This document shows, piece by piece, positions 1-8,935 of a stretch of DNA of 64,000 nt (within the stretch, counting starts at the first letter, position 1; each line of letters begins with the position of its first letter). The position numbers and the translations under genes were made by a program. Where the stretch lies: contig NZ_JBITIH010000014.1 of the NCBI RefSeq assembly GCF_044458865.1, forward strand, positions 167,560-231,559, read 5' to 3'. The notes under the pieces were generated by a model. It made no database searches, had not been told where the DNA came from, and saw nothing but the letters and a program-made list of their open reading frames with translations. This DNA comes from Micromonospora_G sp044458865. GTDB taxonomy: Bacteria > Actinomycetota > Actinomycetes > Mycobacteriales > Micromonosporaceae.

Positions 1-3000
1 CCGGCGCGGCCCGACGACCACTCGGCGACCGTCCCGGAGGGCTCGCCCGGCGAGCCGGATCCCGTCCCGACCGACCAGCGGGTCGCGCCGGACCCGGTGA
101 CTCGGCCCGAACTGCCGGGCTCGTTGCGGCGCATGTTCGACGGCCTTCGCCGACTTTTCGGCTTCGGCGACCCGCCGACCGCCGTCGCCGTGCCGGAGAC
201 CAGCCCGAACCCGTGGTCGTACTCCCGTCCCGAGCTGTACCGCGCCGACCCCGCAGTCGTCTGGCCGGACGACTCGACAGCAGACCTGAGCTGGCCTGAC
301 CAGACGTCGACCAGTCTGGGGTGGCCTGACCAGACGTCAACGAACCCGCTCTGGCCAGACCACTCGACTTCCGACTTGTCGCCCGTACCCGAGGCGAGCC
401 AGCCCACCGCGGAGCCGGCACCGGCGCCGTCGCCGGAGAGTTCCCACGACGAGATCTGGAGCGACCCGCCGTGGCACCGCGACGGGCGCCCGCCGTCGCT
501 GGACGAGCTGATTCCGTCCACCGATGCCGAGGTCGCGCGGTGGACGGACGCGGTCCGGGAGGAGTTCGCCCGCCACCTTGACGGGCTGGAGTTCGCCGGC
601 ATGCGGGTCAGGCTCGACCTGACCGACCCGGAGACGTTCAGCGTCTACCGCAACAGCGTGGTCATTCGCGCGGCCGTCATCGACGGGGAGGTCGGGCACG
701 TCGGTCGGGTCGTCCGAGAGTTCCGTCGTGACCACGACGGAACGCTGATCGCCGAACACGTCTCGCTGAGACTCTCGTCGACCGTGCACGGCCGGGGGTT
801 CGCGGACGAGTTCAACCAGGCGATGCGGGAGTGGTACCGCTACTCCGGGGTCGACCACATCAGTCTCCGGGCCGCCTCGTCGGTCGGTGGCTACGCCTGG
901 GCGAGAGCCGGTTTCGACTGGCAGCCGGACACCGGACACCACGCGCGGACGGTCATGCAGCGCGTCGGAGCGGAGATTCGTAGTGCGGAGGCCGACGCCG
1001 ACGCGGTGACCAGATGGGCGTCCGGCGACACCACCGTCGACATCGACGTCCTGCGCGCCCGGTACGGGGCGACCGACCCGGACGCGATCGTGACCGAGAT
1101 TCGGCGGCAGCAGGAGGGTGCCCGGGACATCCTGGACCGGGCCGCCCGCCACGGGTTCGGCAATCCCGGCTACCCCAGCCCCTTCGAGGTCAGCCGTGCC
1201 GGCTGGAACGGGCAGCGGGGGCCGAAGGCGACCTGGCTCGGCAAGCGTGCGCTGCTCGGTGCCGACTGGCGGGCGTACCAACGGGTCAGCGACAGTGGTC
1301 CGCTCCATCCGCGCAGCGCCCACAGCACCCCCGAACCGACGCCTCCGTCGGGCACCGGGCGACACGCCGCAGAGCGCTCCGTCGGTGAAGGGTCCGCTCC
1401 CGATCCGCGTCCTCCGGCTCCACCGGGACGGGCGGTGGACACCACCCACACCGGGCCGGACGACCTGGCCGACGCGCAGCCTGGACGGGACGAATCGACC
1501 GGAGCCCGGATCAGACCACGCGACGACATCCGGGCGATGCAGTGGGCGGCGGATGCGTACGACCGGTTCCGCGCCGACAACTCCGACGTCCCCGACATTG
1601 CCCGTAACCTGGCCGACGTCCAGCGCTCGGACGGCAGACTCGGGTTCACCCAGGCGGAGATCGACCAGATCAAGCAACATCTGATGGTCGAGGAACACCT
1701 CCTGGACGACTACGAGGGCGGTCACGTCAGCCAACGGTTCGCGCCGGACGAGGACATCGCCGAGGCATGGATCCGCTTGCGCGAGGGACGGCACGTGGAT
1801 GCCGATCTCGTGTTGCTGGAACACGAACTCGCCGAGTCCAACTACCTGCAGGCCCATCCGGGAGCCACGTACCGTGAGGCGCATACTCACGCGACCCAGT
1901 CACACGACTGGGCGAACGTGGCGCCGGGTCGTACCGGCGAGGACCTAGACAGTTCGTGGGGGGAGGGGCGTCCGGATGGCGATTCTCGTGGACTTCCAGA
2001 AGGTCGGGGAGGACAGTCAGGAGGTCGAATACGCCTTTGGCTTTCCGGAGACGGATCGCCGGATGGTGATCGAGAAGGAGACGCAGCAGGGCAGACCGCT
2101 GGACGGGGTGGAGAATCTTCTCTACCGGAAGGCGTACCTGACGATAGTGCGAACCCGGTTGGCCAACGGGACGTGGCCGACGAAGGGCGGATACGCGGCG
2201 TAACGGACGAGGGCCAGGGCGCGCCGACAGCCCACCTGCCGGAACAAGGCGACGGATCAACGGACACCGCGAGTGAACCGGCGGACGGCTCCGCCGCGCC
2301 GGCTCGGGTGCCCTTCGACTTCGAGCGATTCTTCAACGATCCCCGCTGGGCGGACGAGGCGACCCGGTTCGAGCAGCAACTGGGGGCGTACTACTTCAAC
2401 GACCCCGGCACCGTCGACATCGCCCGCGAAGCAGTCGCGAGGTTGCGGGACGTACTCACCGAACTCACTCCACGGCAGGCCGACGAGAGCGCGTCCGCGT
2501 ACGCGCGCCGGGTGGAGAGTGCGTTCTTCCGCGACGACGCCGCCGACAGCGCCGGCCAGGTTGGCACCGGTGTCACCCTCGACGACCTGATCGCCGAGGG
2601 GAACCTCCGCGAGGTGATGACGGCGTTCTACAACGCCGCCTACTTCAACCGTGGGGCGTCGACCACGCTGGCGAGCACGCTCCTTCACGTGATCGACAAC
2701 GGGCGCTGGAGCGCCGCTCGGGACGTCGGCCTGGATCTCGACCAGCTCGCCACCATGCGGCGGCAACTGGACGAGAGCGTGAACCGGGCGATTCTGGGTC
2801 GGTTGGAGGCACGGTTCGACCCCAGCGGCTTCCGCTTCGCCCGTGATCCGTTCGGCACCGGCAACGTCGTGATGCTCTCCGAGCGCGGCCTGCGGGATCT
2901 CGCGGAGGTGGTCCAGAGCCAGGCGAGTCGGCACAACCGCACACCCGAGGAGCAGGAACAGCTTGGTCTCATCACGTCTCCCGGCTCGTACGACGCCCTC

Positions 3001-4581
3001 GGTACGCCGCTGGGCCGGTTCGAGCGGGCGTACGTCGAATCGGTGCTGGGCGGACCGCTGACCCCGGACACCCCGCTGCCGTGGCGGGAGGGGGTGACCG
3101 CACATGAGACGACCGCGAGCCGGTGGGCGAGGCGCATCGCCGGTGACGGCTTCCCCGTCGTGGACGGGGTCTCCGCCACGACCACCCGGATGGTGACAGC
3201 GGCGAGGTTCATCGGTCTCGACCCGACGAAGGTGCAACGGTTCGTCGATGCGTTGATGGGTTGGATGCTGCCCGGCCGGGACCATTCGCTGTTTGAGATC
3301 GCCCGGGGTGCCCAGATCGCCGGCGCCGGACGTCTGGCGCTGGAACCGCGCTCCCGTACCAACGGCGTGGACTTCTACCGCAGCGTGTCCGGTCTCGACC
3401 TGCACACGTTGCGCACCCGGATCCTGCCGGACGGACTGTTCCCGCACGAGTCCGTGTACCTGCGGCGTGCGACCGACCCGGACGGGTTCACCGAGACCCT
3501 GCACCCCATGGTGCGGGACACCGCCGCGAGGCTCTGGCCGCAACTACGCGATGGTCACGTCACCGATACGGACCTCGCCGACTGGCTGCGCCGTAACGGA
3601 GTCGACCCGGGCGATGTGGCTGCGGTCCGCTCGTTGGGCGAACGGCTCTCGGAACCGCACGTGATGGCACTGACCGTGTATACCCGGCACAGTCATTACC
3701 TGATCAACAACGTCATCCGCACCCAGCTCTGGACCGCCGGGGTGTCCGAGAGGGTGGTCCGGGCGAGGATGACGGACAAGGCCGTCGAACTGGTCTCGAA
3801 CTATCTGGAGAACCTCCGTACGGGCCGCAAGGCACTGCCGCTGCCGTTGGCGCTGCGCCCCGTCCTGCACACCGGGGACGGCCATCTCGACTCCCGGTCT
3901 CCGTTGCGGTCAAACGTTCAGGAGTGGATGGACGCCACCCATCGGATGGAGGAGGCCGCCCGCCAGGCGGCGGAGCACGCAGCCGCTGACCGGCAGGCGG
4001 CGAAACGTCAGGCTCGTCGTGCTGAGGACCAGGCGGGCCGAGAGCGCGATGCGATGTGGGATCGGATCGTCGCGTCGCTTGGTCCGCCGACAAGCCGCCT
4101 CTTCGACGAGATGCGCTGGCACGCTGATATGGTGCACGACGCCACGTCACGTCTGCCCACTCTCGGTTCGGCGGATGATCCGACGCTCGCGTACCGAGGC
4201 GACTGGGTAACACCGGTGCATTCGCCTATCTACGGGTCGCGGCTCTGGTCACAAGGAACGGCACGCGAGTTCCTGAGCGTCAGTCGCCGGCTGGACGTCG
4301 CAGTCCGGTTCATGGCTGAGAATCCTGCCAGTGACCGAAAAGTAATCGTCGTCTACCATCTGACGGGCAGACAGGCTCGGGATATCTCAGTCTTCTCGTC
4401 CTTCGCCGAGGACCAGGAGGCGGTTCTTCCGCCACGTTCACGGACCCGCCTGGTGGATGCACCACAACTTGTCGATCGGATCCGAAGCGAGCTTGACAGG
4501 ACCGTGGACGAGATGGTCCGCAACGGCGTGATACCGGAGGCGCCGCACGGCTACAAGGTCATCGTTGTGGAGGAGGAATAG
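1..4581 (+). CDS. Giant polymorphic-toxin-like protein with C-terminal ADP-ribosyltransferase domain (5' end outside window)
   Basis: The frame is open from base 1, so the GTG at 97 is probably internal and the N-terminus lies upstream. Residues below count from that GTG. A proline/acid-rich linker with four WPD repeats (about 56-95) is followed by a GNAT-like segment (about 165-280, ending in a VGGYAWARAGFDW-type motif). Next is a conserved LEHELAE...AHTHA stretch (about 573-603) of unknown role, another Pro/Gly linker and long helical regions. An Ala/Arg/Gln coiled coil lies near 1283-1330. The C-terminal 130 residues carry an R-S-E ADP-ribosyltransferase signature: YRG (Arg1367), FLSVS (Ser1394/Ser1396) and EDQEAVLPP (Glu1441). 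Position next to esx core genes and a coupled downstream gene fits a type VII-secreted effector with its immunity protein. The ART call rests on motifs; target and secretion are inferred. Confidence 0.8.
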   Translation, partial: PARPDDHSATVPEGSPGEPDPVPTDQRVAPDPVTRPELPGSLRRMFDGLRRLFGFGDPPTAVAVPETSPNPWSYSRPELYRADPAVVWPDDSTADLSWPDQTSTSLGWPDQTSTNPLWPDHSTSDLSPVPEASQPTAEPAPAPSPESSHDEIWSDPPWHRDGRPPSLDELIPSTDAEVARWTDAVREEFARHLDGLEFAGMRVRLDLTDPETFSVYRNSVVIRAAVIDGEVGHVGRVVREFRRDHDGTLIAEHVSLRLSSTVHGRGFADEFNQAMREWYRYSGVDHISLRAASSVGGYAWARAGFDWQPDTGHHARTVMQRVGAEIRSAEADADAVTRWASGDTTVDIDVLRARYGATDPDAIVTEIRRQQEGARDILDRAARHGFGNPGYPSPFEVSRAGWNGQRGPKATWLGKRALLGADWRAYQRVSDSGPLHPRSAHSTPEPTPPSGTGRHAAERSVGEGSAPDPRPPAPPGRAVDTTHTGPDDLADAQPGRDESTGARIRPRDDIRAMQWAADAYDRFRADNSDVPDIARNLADVQRSDGRLGFTQAEIDQIKQHLMVEEHLLDDYEGGHVSQRFAPDEDIAEAWIRLREGRHVDADLVLLEHELAESNYLQAHPGATYREAHTHATQSHDWANVAPGRTGEDLDSSWGEGRPDGDSRGLPEGRGGQSGGRIRLWLSGDGSPDGDREGDAAGQTAGRGGESSLPEGVPDDSANPVGQRDVADEGRIRGVTDEGQGAPTAHLPEQGDGSTDTASEPADGSAAPARVPFDFERFFNDPRWADEATRFEQQLGAYYFNDPGTVDIAREAVARLRDVLTELTPRQADESASAYARRVESAFFRDDAADSAGQVGTGVTLDDLIAEGNLREVMTAFYNAAYFNRGASTTLASTLLHVIDNGRWSAARDVGLDLDQLATMRRQLDESVNRAILGRLEARFDPSGFRFARDPFGTGNVVMLSERGLRDLAEVVQSQASRHNRTPEEQEQLGLITSPGSYDALGTPLGRFERAYVESVLGGPLTPDTPLPWREGVTAHETTASRWARRIAGDGFPVVDGVSATTTRMVTAARFIGLDPTKVQRFVDALMGWMLPGRDHSLFEIARGAQIAGAGRLALEPRSRTNGVDFYRSVSGLDLHTLRTRILPDGLFPHESVYLRRATDPDGFTETLHPMVRDTAARLWPQLRDGHVTDTDLADWLRRNGVDPGDVAAVRSLGERLSEPHVMALTVYTRHSHYLINNVIRTQLWTAGVSERVVRARMTDKAVELVSNYLENLRTGRKALPLPLALRPVLHTGDGHLDSRSPLRSNVQEWMDATHRMEEAARQAAEHAAADRQAAKRQARRAEDQAGRERDAMWDRIVASLGPPTSRLFDEMRWHADMVHDATSRLPTLGSADDPTLAYRGDWVTPVHSPIYGSRLWSQGTAREFLSVSRRLDVAVRFMAENPASDRKVIVVYHLTGRQARDISVFSSFAEDQEAVLPPRSRTRLVDAPQLVDRIRSELDRTVDEMVRNGVIPEAPHGYKVIVVEEE
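262..381 (+). repeat. Four tandem 30-bp repeats encoding WPD decapeptides
   Basis: Copies begin at 262, 292, 322 and 352. Each encodes ten residues of the form WPD(D/Q/H)(S/T) plus five variable Ser/Thr-rich residues. They sit in the disordered linker near the visible start of the toxin protein. The middle two copies are nearly identical in DNA, suggesting recent duplication. Confidence 0.85.
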
Positions 4582-5352
4582 TTGACTGATTCGTCGGAGC
4601 TGGATGGTGTGACTCGGACGGTCTACGGGGGCCTGCACAGGTTGCTGTTCCGGTTTGCTGGTCGGGTTCCCGATGAGTGGTTGACGCACACCCGTGACAT
4701 GTTGGGCGGCGGTGACTTGAACTATCTTCCGGACACGATTTCGGGTTCGATGTTGGACCTTGATCTGCCGTTGCGGGCGGCCGAGGCGGAGTTGCTGCGT
4801 TACACGCTGGTCGCCCTCGGGATCGAGGGGGACCAGCCGGCGGGGCTGCCTCTGGTGCGGATCTCGGAGGACGCCACGCCGCCGACTGACCACCGGTTCT
4901 ACCCGGCGCCTCCCGAGGTGCTGCTCTCAGCGGGGGAACGCATCCCGCCGAGTCTCGACCTGACCGGCGGAGATCCGGACGACCTCGTTGCCTTGCCGGC
5001 CGACCTGGCGCACCTGGACGACCTGGCCGACGACCTGACGGATTCCACAGACGACCGCGCGGTAGGGAATCTCTCACGACACGCCGGCACCGTGTCGGTC
5101 TGGCGGACCTGGAGATTCGGGCCCGAAGGCCCGTCGGGAACCGGCGAGCGGGTTTACCTCGCCGAGGTTGCCCCTGGCACGAGGGCCTGGAAGCTCGCCC
5201 ACGAGGCGCAGCGTGAGCTGAAATGGAAGGGGGAGGAAGCGCCGCAGGTGGAGGTGTACTGGACCGGGGACGAGCTGACGCCGTACCACCGGGCGGCGTT
5301 GGCCGGCGCGGCACGCCTCTGGGCCAGGCCCGAGCCGGCGACCGGAACCTAG
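4582..5352 (+). CDS. Candidate immunity protein for the upstream ADP-ribosyltransferase toxin
   Basis: This 256-residue acidic, soluble protein has no signal peptide or membrane segment, and I do not recognise its family. The TTG start follows the toxin stop codon directly, with no gap. A strong Shine-Dalgarno run (GGAGGAGGA, 4569-4577) lies inside the toxin's last codons, so the two are translationally coupled. A small acidic cytoplasmic protein immediately after a toxin C-terminus is the usual arrangement for a toxin-immunity pair. The role is therefore inferred from position, not from sequence homology. The C-terminal third is tryptophan-rich and basic/acidic mixed, with an EVYWTGDELTPYHRAAL-like end. 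Confidence 0.65.
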   Translation: MTDSSELDGVTRTVYGGLHRLLFRFAGRVPDEWLTHTRDMLGGGDLNYLPDTISGSMLDLDLPLRAAEAELLRYTLVALGIEGDQPAGLPLVRISEDATPPTDHRFYPAPPEVLLSAGERIPPSLDLTGGDPDDLVALPADLAHLDDLADDLTDSTDDRAVGNLSRHAGTVSVWRTWRFGPEGPSGTGERVYLAEVAPGTRAWKLAHEAQRELKWKGEEAPQVEVYWTGDELTPYHRAALAGAARLWARPEPATGT

Positions 5353-5653
5353 GCCCGGCGTACCGCTGAAGCGCTCGTACGAGCACCGAGACAAAGCCCG
5401 GCCGCGCGGCCGATCAGCGCGAAGAGCCCTCCGATGAGGAGAGCCACTGCGGCGTAAGCGGATCGCGCTCGGTGCGAAGGCCGTGACCGTCGCGGCGTAA
5501 TTGCCTGCCACCTCGCCAGTTTCCGCAGACAGGGCGGCGAGCCGCACCCCGTGCTAGCTGCGCGGTGCGGCGGATGCCGTCTGGTGTCGATGCCGTACCC
5601 GGCGGATCAGGGCTCGCTGCTACATTAGCGGGCGGACCGACGGGGAGGTACGC
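5353..5653. other. Intergenic stretch with a possible frameshifted gene remnant on the minus strand
   Basis: No intact gene is seen. On the minus strand, codons from 5547 read MRLAALSAETGEVAGNYAAT and stay coding-like to about 5458. A +1 shift then reads a hydrophobic helix (AYAAVALLIGGLFALIGRAA) ending at a stop at 5349-5351. Together they resemble a small single-helix membrane protein broken by a frameshift. A plausible -10 (TACATT, 5621-5626) and a GGGGAGG ribosome site precede the next gene. Confidence 0.3.
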
Positions 5654-6205
5654 ATGGCGTTGCCGGTCGCCCGCAGCGAGGACGAAGCACAGCTCTACCT
5701 TGACCTGCACCCTTGTGAACGTTGCCAGGCTGCCGACACCGACTGGCAGACCGCGCTCAGCCAGGACGACGGGGCTCCCGTGCGGCGGTACCACGGCGTC
5801 TGCCGGCGGTGCCAGGCCGCTCGCGAATTCATCTTCCGGCTGCCGGAGCGTCCAACGCTGCCCGGTGACGACGACCTCGTCTTTCTCGGCGGCCCGGAGC
5901 CTTCGCAACTCTTCGACGCCGGCGAGTGGCGACTCATTTCCGACGCGGGCATCCGCGAGGGCGGGGCGCCACCGGACACCGGCTCCGTCACCGAACGCAG
6001 GCACGCCTTCGCGCTCGGCGTGGCCGCTCTGGCTGAGGTGCTGAAGTTCATTCCTGATGATGGCGACGAGGTGCCGGATTCCGCCTTCTGGACGCCGCAC
6101 GGCCGTGCGGCGTACGAACAGAAACCCGCCCGGTTCACCCGCGAGTACCTGGAACGGTGGCTGGACGATTTCCAGGACGAGTTCGAAGCACGTTTCCGCG
6201 ACTGA
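5654..6205 (+). CDS. CxxC-motif cytoplasmic protein of unknown function
   Basis: The 183-residue protein has two cysteine pairs, CERC (about residue 21) and CRRC (about residue 50), spaced like a small zinc ribbon. An acidic alpha-helical remainder ends in a DDFQDEFEARF helix. There is no signal peptide or membrane segment. ATG at 5654 is chosen because GGGGAGG lies seven bases upstream. It lies between the toxin/immunity pair and the mycosin-like gene, whose ATG is only 21 bp beyond its stop, so it is probably cotranscribed with the secretion genes. It might be a chaperone-like or second immunity protein; no function is assigned. Confidence 0.6.
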   Translation: MALPVARSEDEAQLYLDLHPCERCQAADTDWQTALSQDDGAPVRRYHGVCRRCQAAREFIFRLPERPTLPGDDDLVFLGGPEPSQLFDAGEWRLISDAGIREGGAPPDTGSVTERRHAFALGVAALAEVLKFIPDDGDEVPDSAFWTPHGRAAYEQKPARFTREYLERWLDDFQDEFEARFRD

Positions 6206-6226
6206 GCGGTGCGGAGGGAGACACGC

Positions 6227-7471
6227 ATGCGCCGGCCCATCCGTACGGTGACGGTAACTGCGGCCTGTGTGGGGGTGCTGCTGGTCGGCGCAGGCGGGCC
6301 GGGAGCCGCGGTGCACGCCGCCGTTCGGTCCGCTGTCGACTGCGCCGACCCTGGGCAGCCGATCAACCCGGTGCCGTGGCCACAGCAGATGCTCGGTCCC
6401 GAACGTGCCTGGCCGTTCACTCAGGGAGGTGGCGTGACGGTCGCGGTGCTGGACTCCGGTGTGGATGCCCACCACCCGCAACTTGCCGGGCGGGTCGCCG
6501 ACGGGTTCGACGCGGTTGCCGGAGGCGGCTCGGCCAACGATGACTGCCTGGGCACGGGTACCCAGGTCGCGGGCGTGATCGCCGCCGGCCAGGCGCCTGC
6601 GGTCGGGTTCGTCGGGCTGGCGCCCCGGGTGTGGATCCTGCCCATCCGGGTTCTCGACGAACGTGGTGCGAGCGGTGGGGTCGCCGCCCCCGACGTGCTC
6701 GCGCGGGGCATTGACGCAGCGCTGAGCTGGAACGCCGACGTGCTGGCGGTGTCAGCGGTCAGCTACACCGACGACACGAGGTTGCGGGACGCGGTGGCCC
6801 GAGCGGTGAGCCGGGGGGTCGTTGTCGTGGCCGCGGTCGGCGACCGGGGCGACGAGCAGGCCACGGGAATCATCCCCTACCCGGCGGCTTATCCCGGGGT
6901 GGTTGGCGTCGGCGCGATCGACGAGGCAGGTGAGCGCTGGCGCGGCTCGCAACAGGGCTCCTTCGTTGACCTTGTCGCGCCGGGTGGTGCCGTCCCGACG
7001 CTGCAACGTGGCGCTGGCATGACCGTCGTGAACGGGACGGGGGTGGCCTGTGCCTTCGCCGCTGGGGCGGTGGCGTTGGTACACGCCCGGCGCGGCGACC
7101 CTCAAGCGGACGAGATGGTGCGGCAGCTGCTGGCGACCGCAGTGCCGGCCGCGGGCGGCGACGCCTACGGTCACGGCATTGTGAACCCGTACGGAGCGGT
7201 GACCGATCGGGTAGCGGGCAATGGCCCGGAACCGTTGCCCGCTCTGGTCCGACCCCCGGCTGAGGCTTCCCCCGCCTGGGCGCGAAGTCGGGAGCTGGCA
7301 ATCGCCGGCAGCGTCGTGGCGTTGCTGGTCGTGCTGACCGTGCTGGTGACGGCGGTGGCGATGCCACGCGGGCGGCGGCGGCTCTGGCGATCTGCGTCGG
7401 CAGCCGCACCGGCAAACCGGGTCGAGCCAGACGAGCCGGGTCCGCCGGTGTCGCTCTTCCCGGCGGGCTGA
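6227..7471 (+). CDS. mycP: Mycosin-like subtilase of the ESX locus, apparently catalytically dead
   Basis: This 414-residue protein has the full mycosin layout: signal peptide (1-32), S8 protease domain, proline linker and C-terminal membrane helix (about 356-379) followed by a basic tail. ATG 6227 is preferred over GTG 6209 because GGAGGGAG (6213-6220) precedes it. The catalytic Asp is present (VLDSGVD, Asp76). The expected GHGT block reads GTGT, with Thr110 where His belongs. The expected GTS(F/M)AAP block reads GTGVACA, with Gly272 for Ser. The oxyanion-hole Asn is replaced by Asp206 (VGDRG). In known ESX systems MycP is a membrane-anchored protease that also stabilises the EccBCDE complex, so a structural role remains possible. 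Assignment to the family is secure; inactivity is inferred from these residues. Confidence 0.85.
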   Translation: MRRPIRTVTVTAACVGVLLVGAGGPGAAVHAAVRSAVDCADPGQPINPVPWPQQMLGPERAWPFTQGGGVTVAVLDSGVDAHHPQLAGRVADGFDAVAGGGSANDDCLGTGTQVAGVIAAGQAPAVGFVGLAPRVWILPIRVLDERGASGGVAAPDVLARGIDAALSWNADVLAVSAVSYTDDTRLRDAVARAVSRGVVVVAAVGDRGDEQATGIIPYPAAYPGVVGVGAIDEAGERWRGSQQGSFVDLVAPGGAVPTLQRGAGMTVVNGTGVACAFAAGAVALVHARRGDPQADEMVRQLLATAVPAAGGDAYGHGIVNPYGAVTDRVAGNGPEPLPALVRPPAEASPAWARSRELAIAGSVVALLVVLTVLVTAVAMPRGRRRLWRSASAAAPANRVEPDEPGPPVSLFPAG

Positions 7472-7497
7472 CGCCAGCGCAGTGTGTCGCGCGCGGC

Positions 7498-7524
7498 CGG
7501 CTCGGCGCCACCGGCGCTGAGCCG
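7498..7524. terminator. Bidirectional hairpin between mycP-like gene and eccB
   Basis: Arms CGGCTCGGCGCC and GGCGCTGAGCCG form 12 pairs with one mismatch and a 3-base loop, ending exactly at the eccB stop codon. The site lies between convergent genes, as expected for a shared terminator. There is no long T tract. Confidence 0.65.
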
Positions 7525-8928
7525 TCAGGCTCCGCCGGTGGCGGCTGGTTGGAGCGCGGCGGCCGGATCGAGGGTCGGGCCGGTCGGAATCCGGCTCACC
7601 AGACTCGCTGGCACGTCCACCGCCTGGGCCGGTTGGTAACCGAGCATTGGCAGCACGGCCGCCTGCGGTACGGGGTACTTGATGCCCAGGTCGGTGATGA
7701 CGTAGTAGGGTCCCGCCTGCGCGCTCGGCGAACCCAGCACGCGTACGGTGGTGACCCGGCCCGGAGGCACCAACACCAGGTCGGCAAGGGGGACACCATC
7801 GGCTGAGACGGCCGTGGTGGGCACCGCCGTTGCGAGTCCGAGCAGCCGGCCGCCCACCTGGACGGTCGGCGCGGCTGTGGCGTCGCGGGTGACGGCGCAG
7901 AGGGCGTCGGCGCCGGACGGCTGGGTCAGCGTCGGGGTTGCCGTGGGCGGCTGAACGTCACCGGCAGGAGCCTGGAGTTGGCCACTTCGGGGAGCCGCGT
8001 TGGCTTCGGAGATGCTGACCGGGATGGCCTCCACCGGTGACGCGGCGCGCAGGATGTCCCGCTGCAAAGCGGTGATCGGGGCCAGTCCGTCTCCGAAGAC
8101 CAGGTGAAACTGTGTTCCCGAACCGGTTTCCGTGCTCAGGACGTCGCCGATTCGGCGACCCGGGACCGCCTGGGACTGGTTGCCCCGGTCGTTCACGTTG
8201 ATGGGTTGGATGTCGCCACCGGCTGGCAGGGCGTTCAGCCACGCTGTGCCGACGGGGACCTGGTTGACCGCACCGAACAGCGCGGGCACCAGGGTGTCCG
8301 GTGCGTGCACCTGATGGCGGCGGCCGTGCCAGATCAGGAACTGGGAGCCCAGCCGGGCGTCGCGGACCAGAACCGCTTGATCGCTGAGCGACTGGCCGCC
8401 TTCAGGCACGGTAGCGATCGCCACCGCGACTCCGCTGATGCCCTGCCCGGCTTCGTCGGTGCCGGGTACGGCGCAGACGGTCCAGGGCAGGCCGACGTGA
8501 CGCTTGACAGTCGGCAGCGAGTTGGGTGCACCGGGGATGCCGACGGTGCCGCCGCGCGGCGCCTCGCTCAGCGAGTTGGCCGCTACCCGGAACACCGGTG
8601 GATTGGCCCGCCCGGCGGCCAGCACGGCCGACGCGTAGTTCAGCGTCGGATGCAGGATGCCCCCGAAGTAGACGAAGCTGGCGCCGGTTTCCTTTTCGAT
8701 CACCACCGCGCCGTCGGCTTGCCACCGGTCGGCGCCCACCTTGGTGAGTAGACCGTAGATGCCGAACCCGGCCGCCACCAGAACCGCGACCATCACGCCG
8801 CCGAAGAGCGCGCCGATGCCCCGTCGCAGCGGGGACTGCTGTGGGTCGGTCTCCCGCATGACAAAGGCGGAGATGACCCGCTGTGTCATGAACTGGTAGG
8901 AATGTAGTTGGTCCCGTCGGGTCGCCAT
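7525..8928 (-). CDS. eccB: Type VII secretion protein EccB
   Basis: EccB is a core component of the ESX inner-membrane complex, with one membrane helix and a large periplasmic domain. The start is set at the ATG 8926-8928, giving the family's characteristic opening MATRRDQLHSYQFMTQRV and 467 residues. The longer frame back to 8994 would run into eccD. A cytoplasmic N-terminus (1-37) is followed by one membrane helix (about 38-62) and a periplasmic part with repeated beta domains. Two cysteines (WTVCAVPG and ALCAVTRD) could form the family's disulfide. It lies 7 bp downstream of eccD with the ribosome site GTGAGGATC overlapping the eccD stop, so the two form an operon. Confidence 0.95.
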   Translation of the reverse strand: MATRRDQLHSYQFMTQRVISAFVMRETDPQQSPLRRGIGALFGGVMVAVLVAAGFGIYGLLTKVGADRWQADGAVVIEKETGASFVYFGGILHPTLNYASAVLAAGRANPPVFRVAANSLSEAPRGGTVGIPGAPNSLPTVKRHVGLPWTVCAVPGTDEAGQGISGVAVAIATVPEGGQSLSDQAVLVRDARLGSQFLIWHGRRHQVHAPDTLVPALFGAVNQVPVGTAWLNALPAGGDIQPINVNDRGNQSQAVPGRRIGDVLSTETGSGTQFHLVFGDGLAPITALQRDILRAASPVEAIPVSISEANAAPRSGQLQAPAGDVQPPTATPTLTQPSGADALCAVTRDATAAPTVQVGGRLLGLATAVPTTAVSADGVPLADLVLVPPGRVTTVRVLGSPSAQAGPYYVITDLGIKYPVPQAAVLPMLGYQPAQAVDVPASLVSRIPTGPTLDPAAALQPAATGGA

Positions 8929-8935
8929 CAGATCC

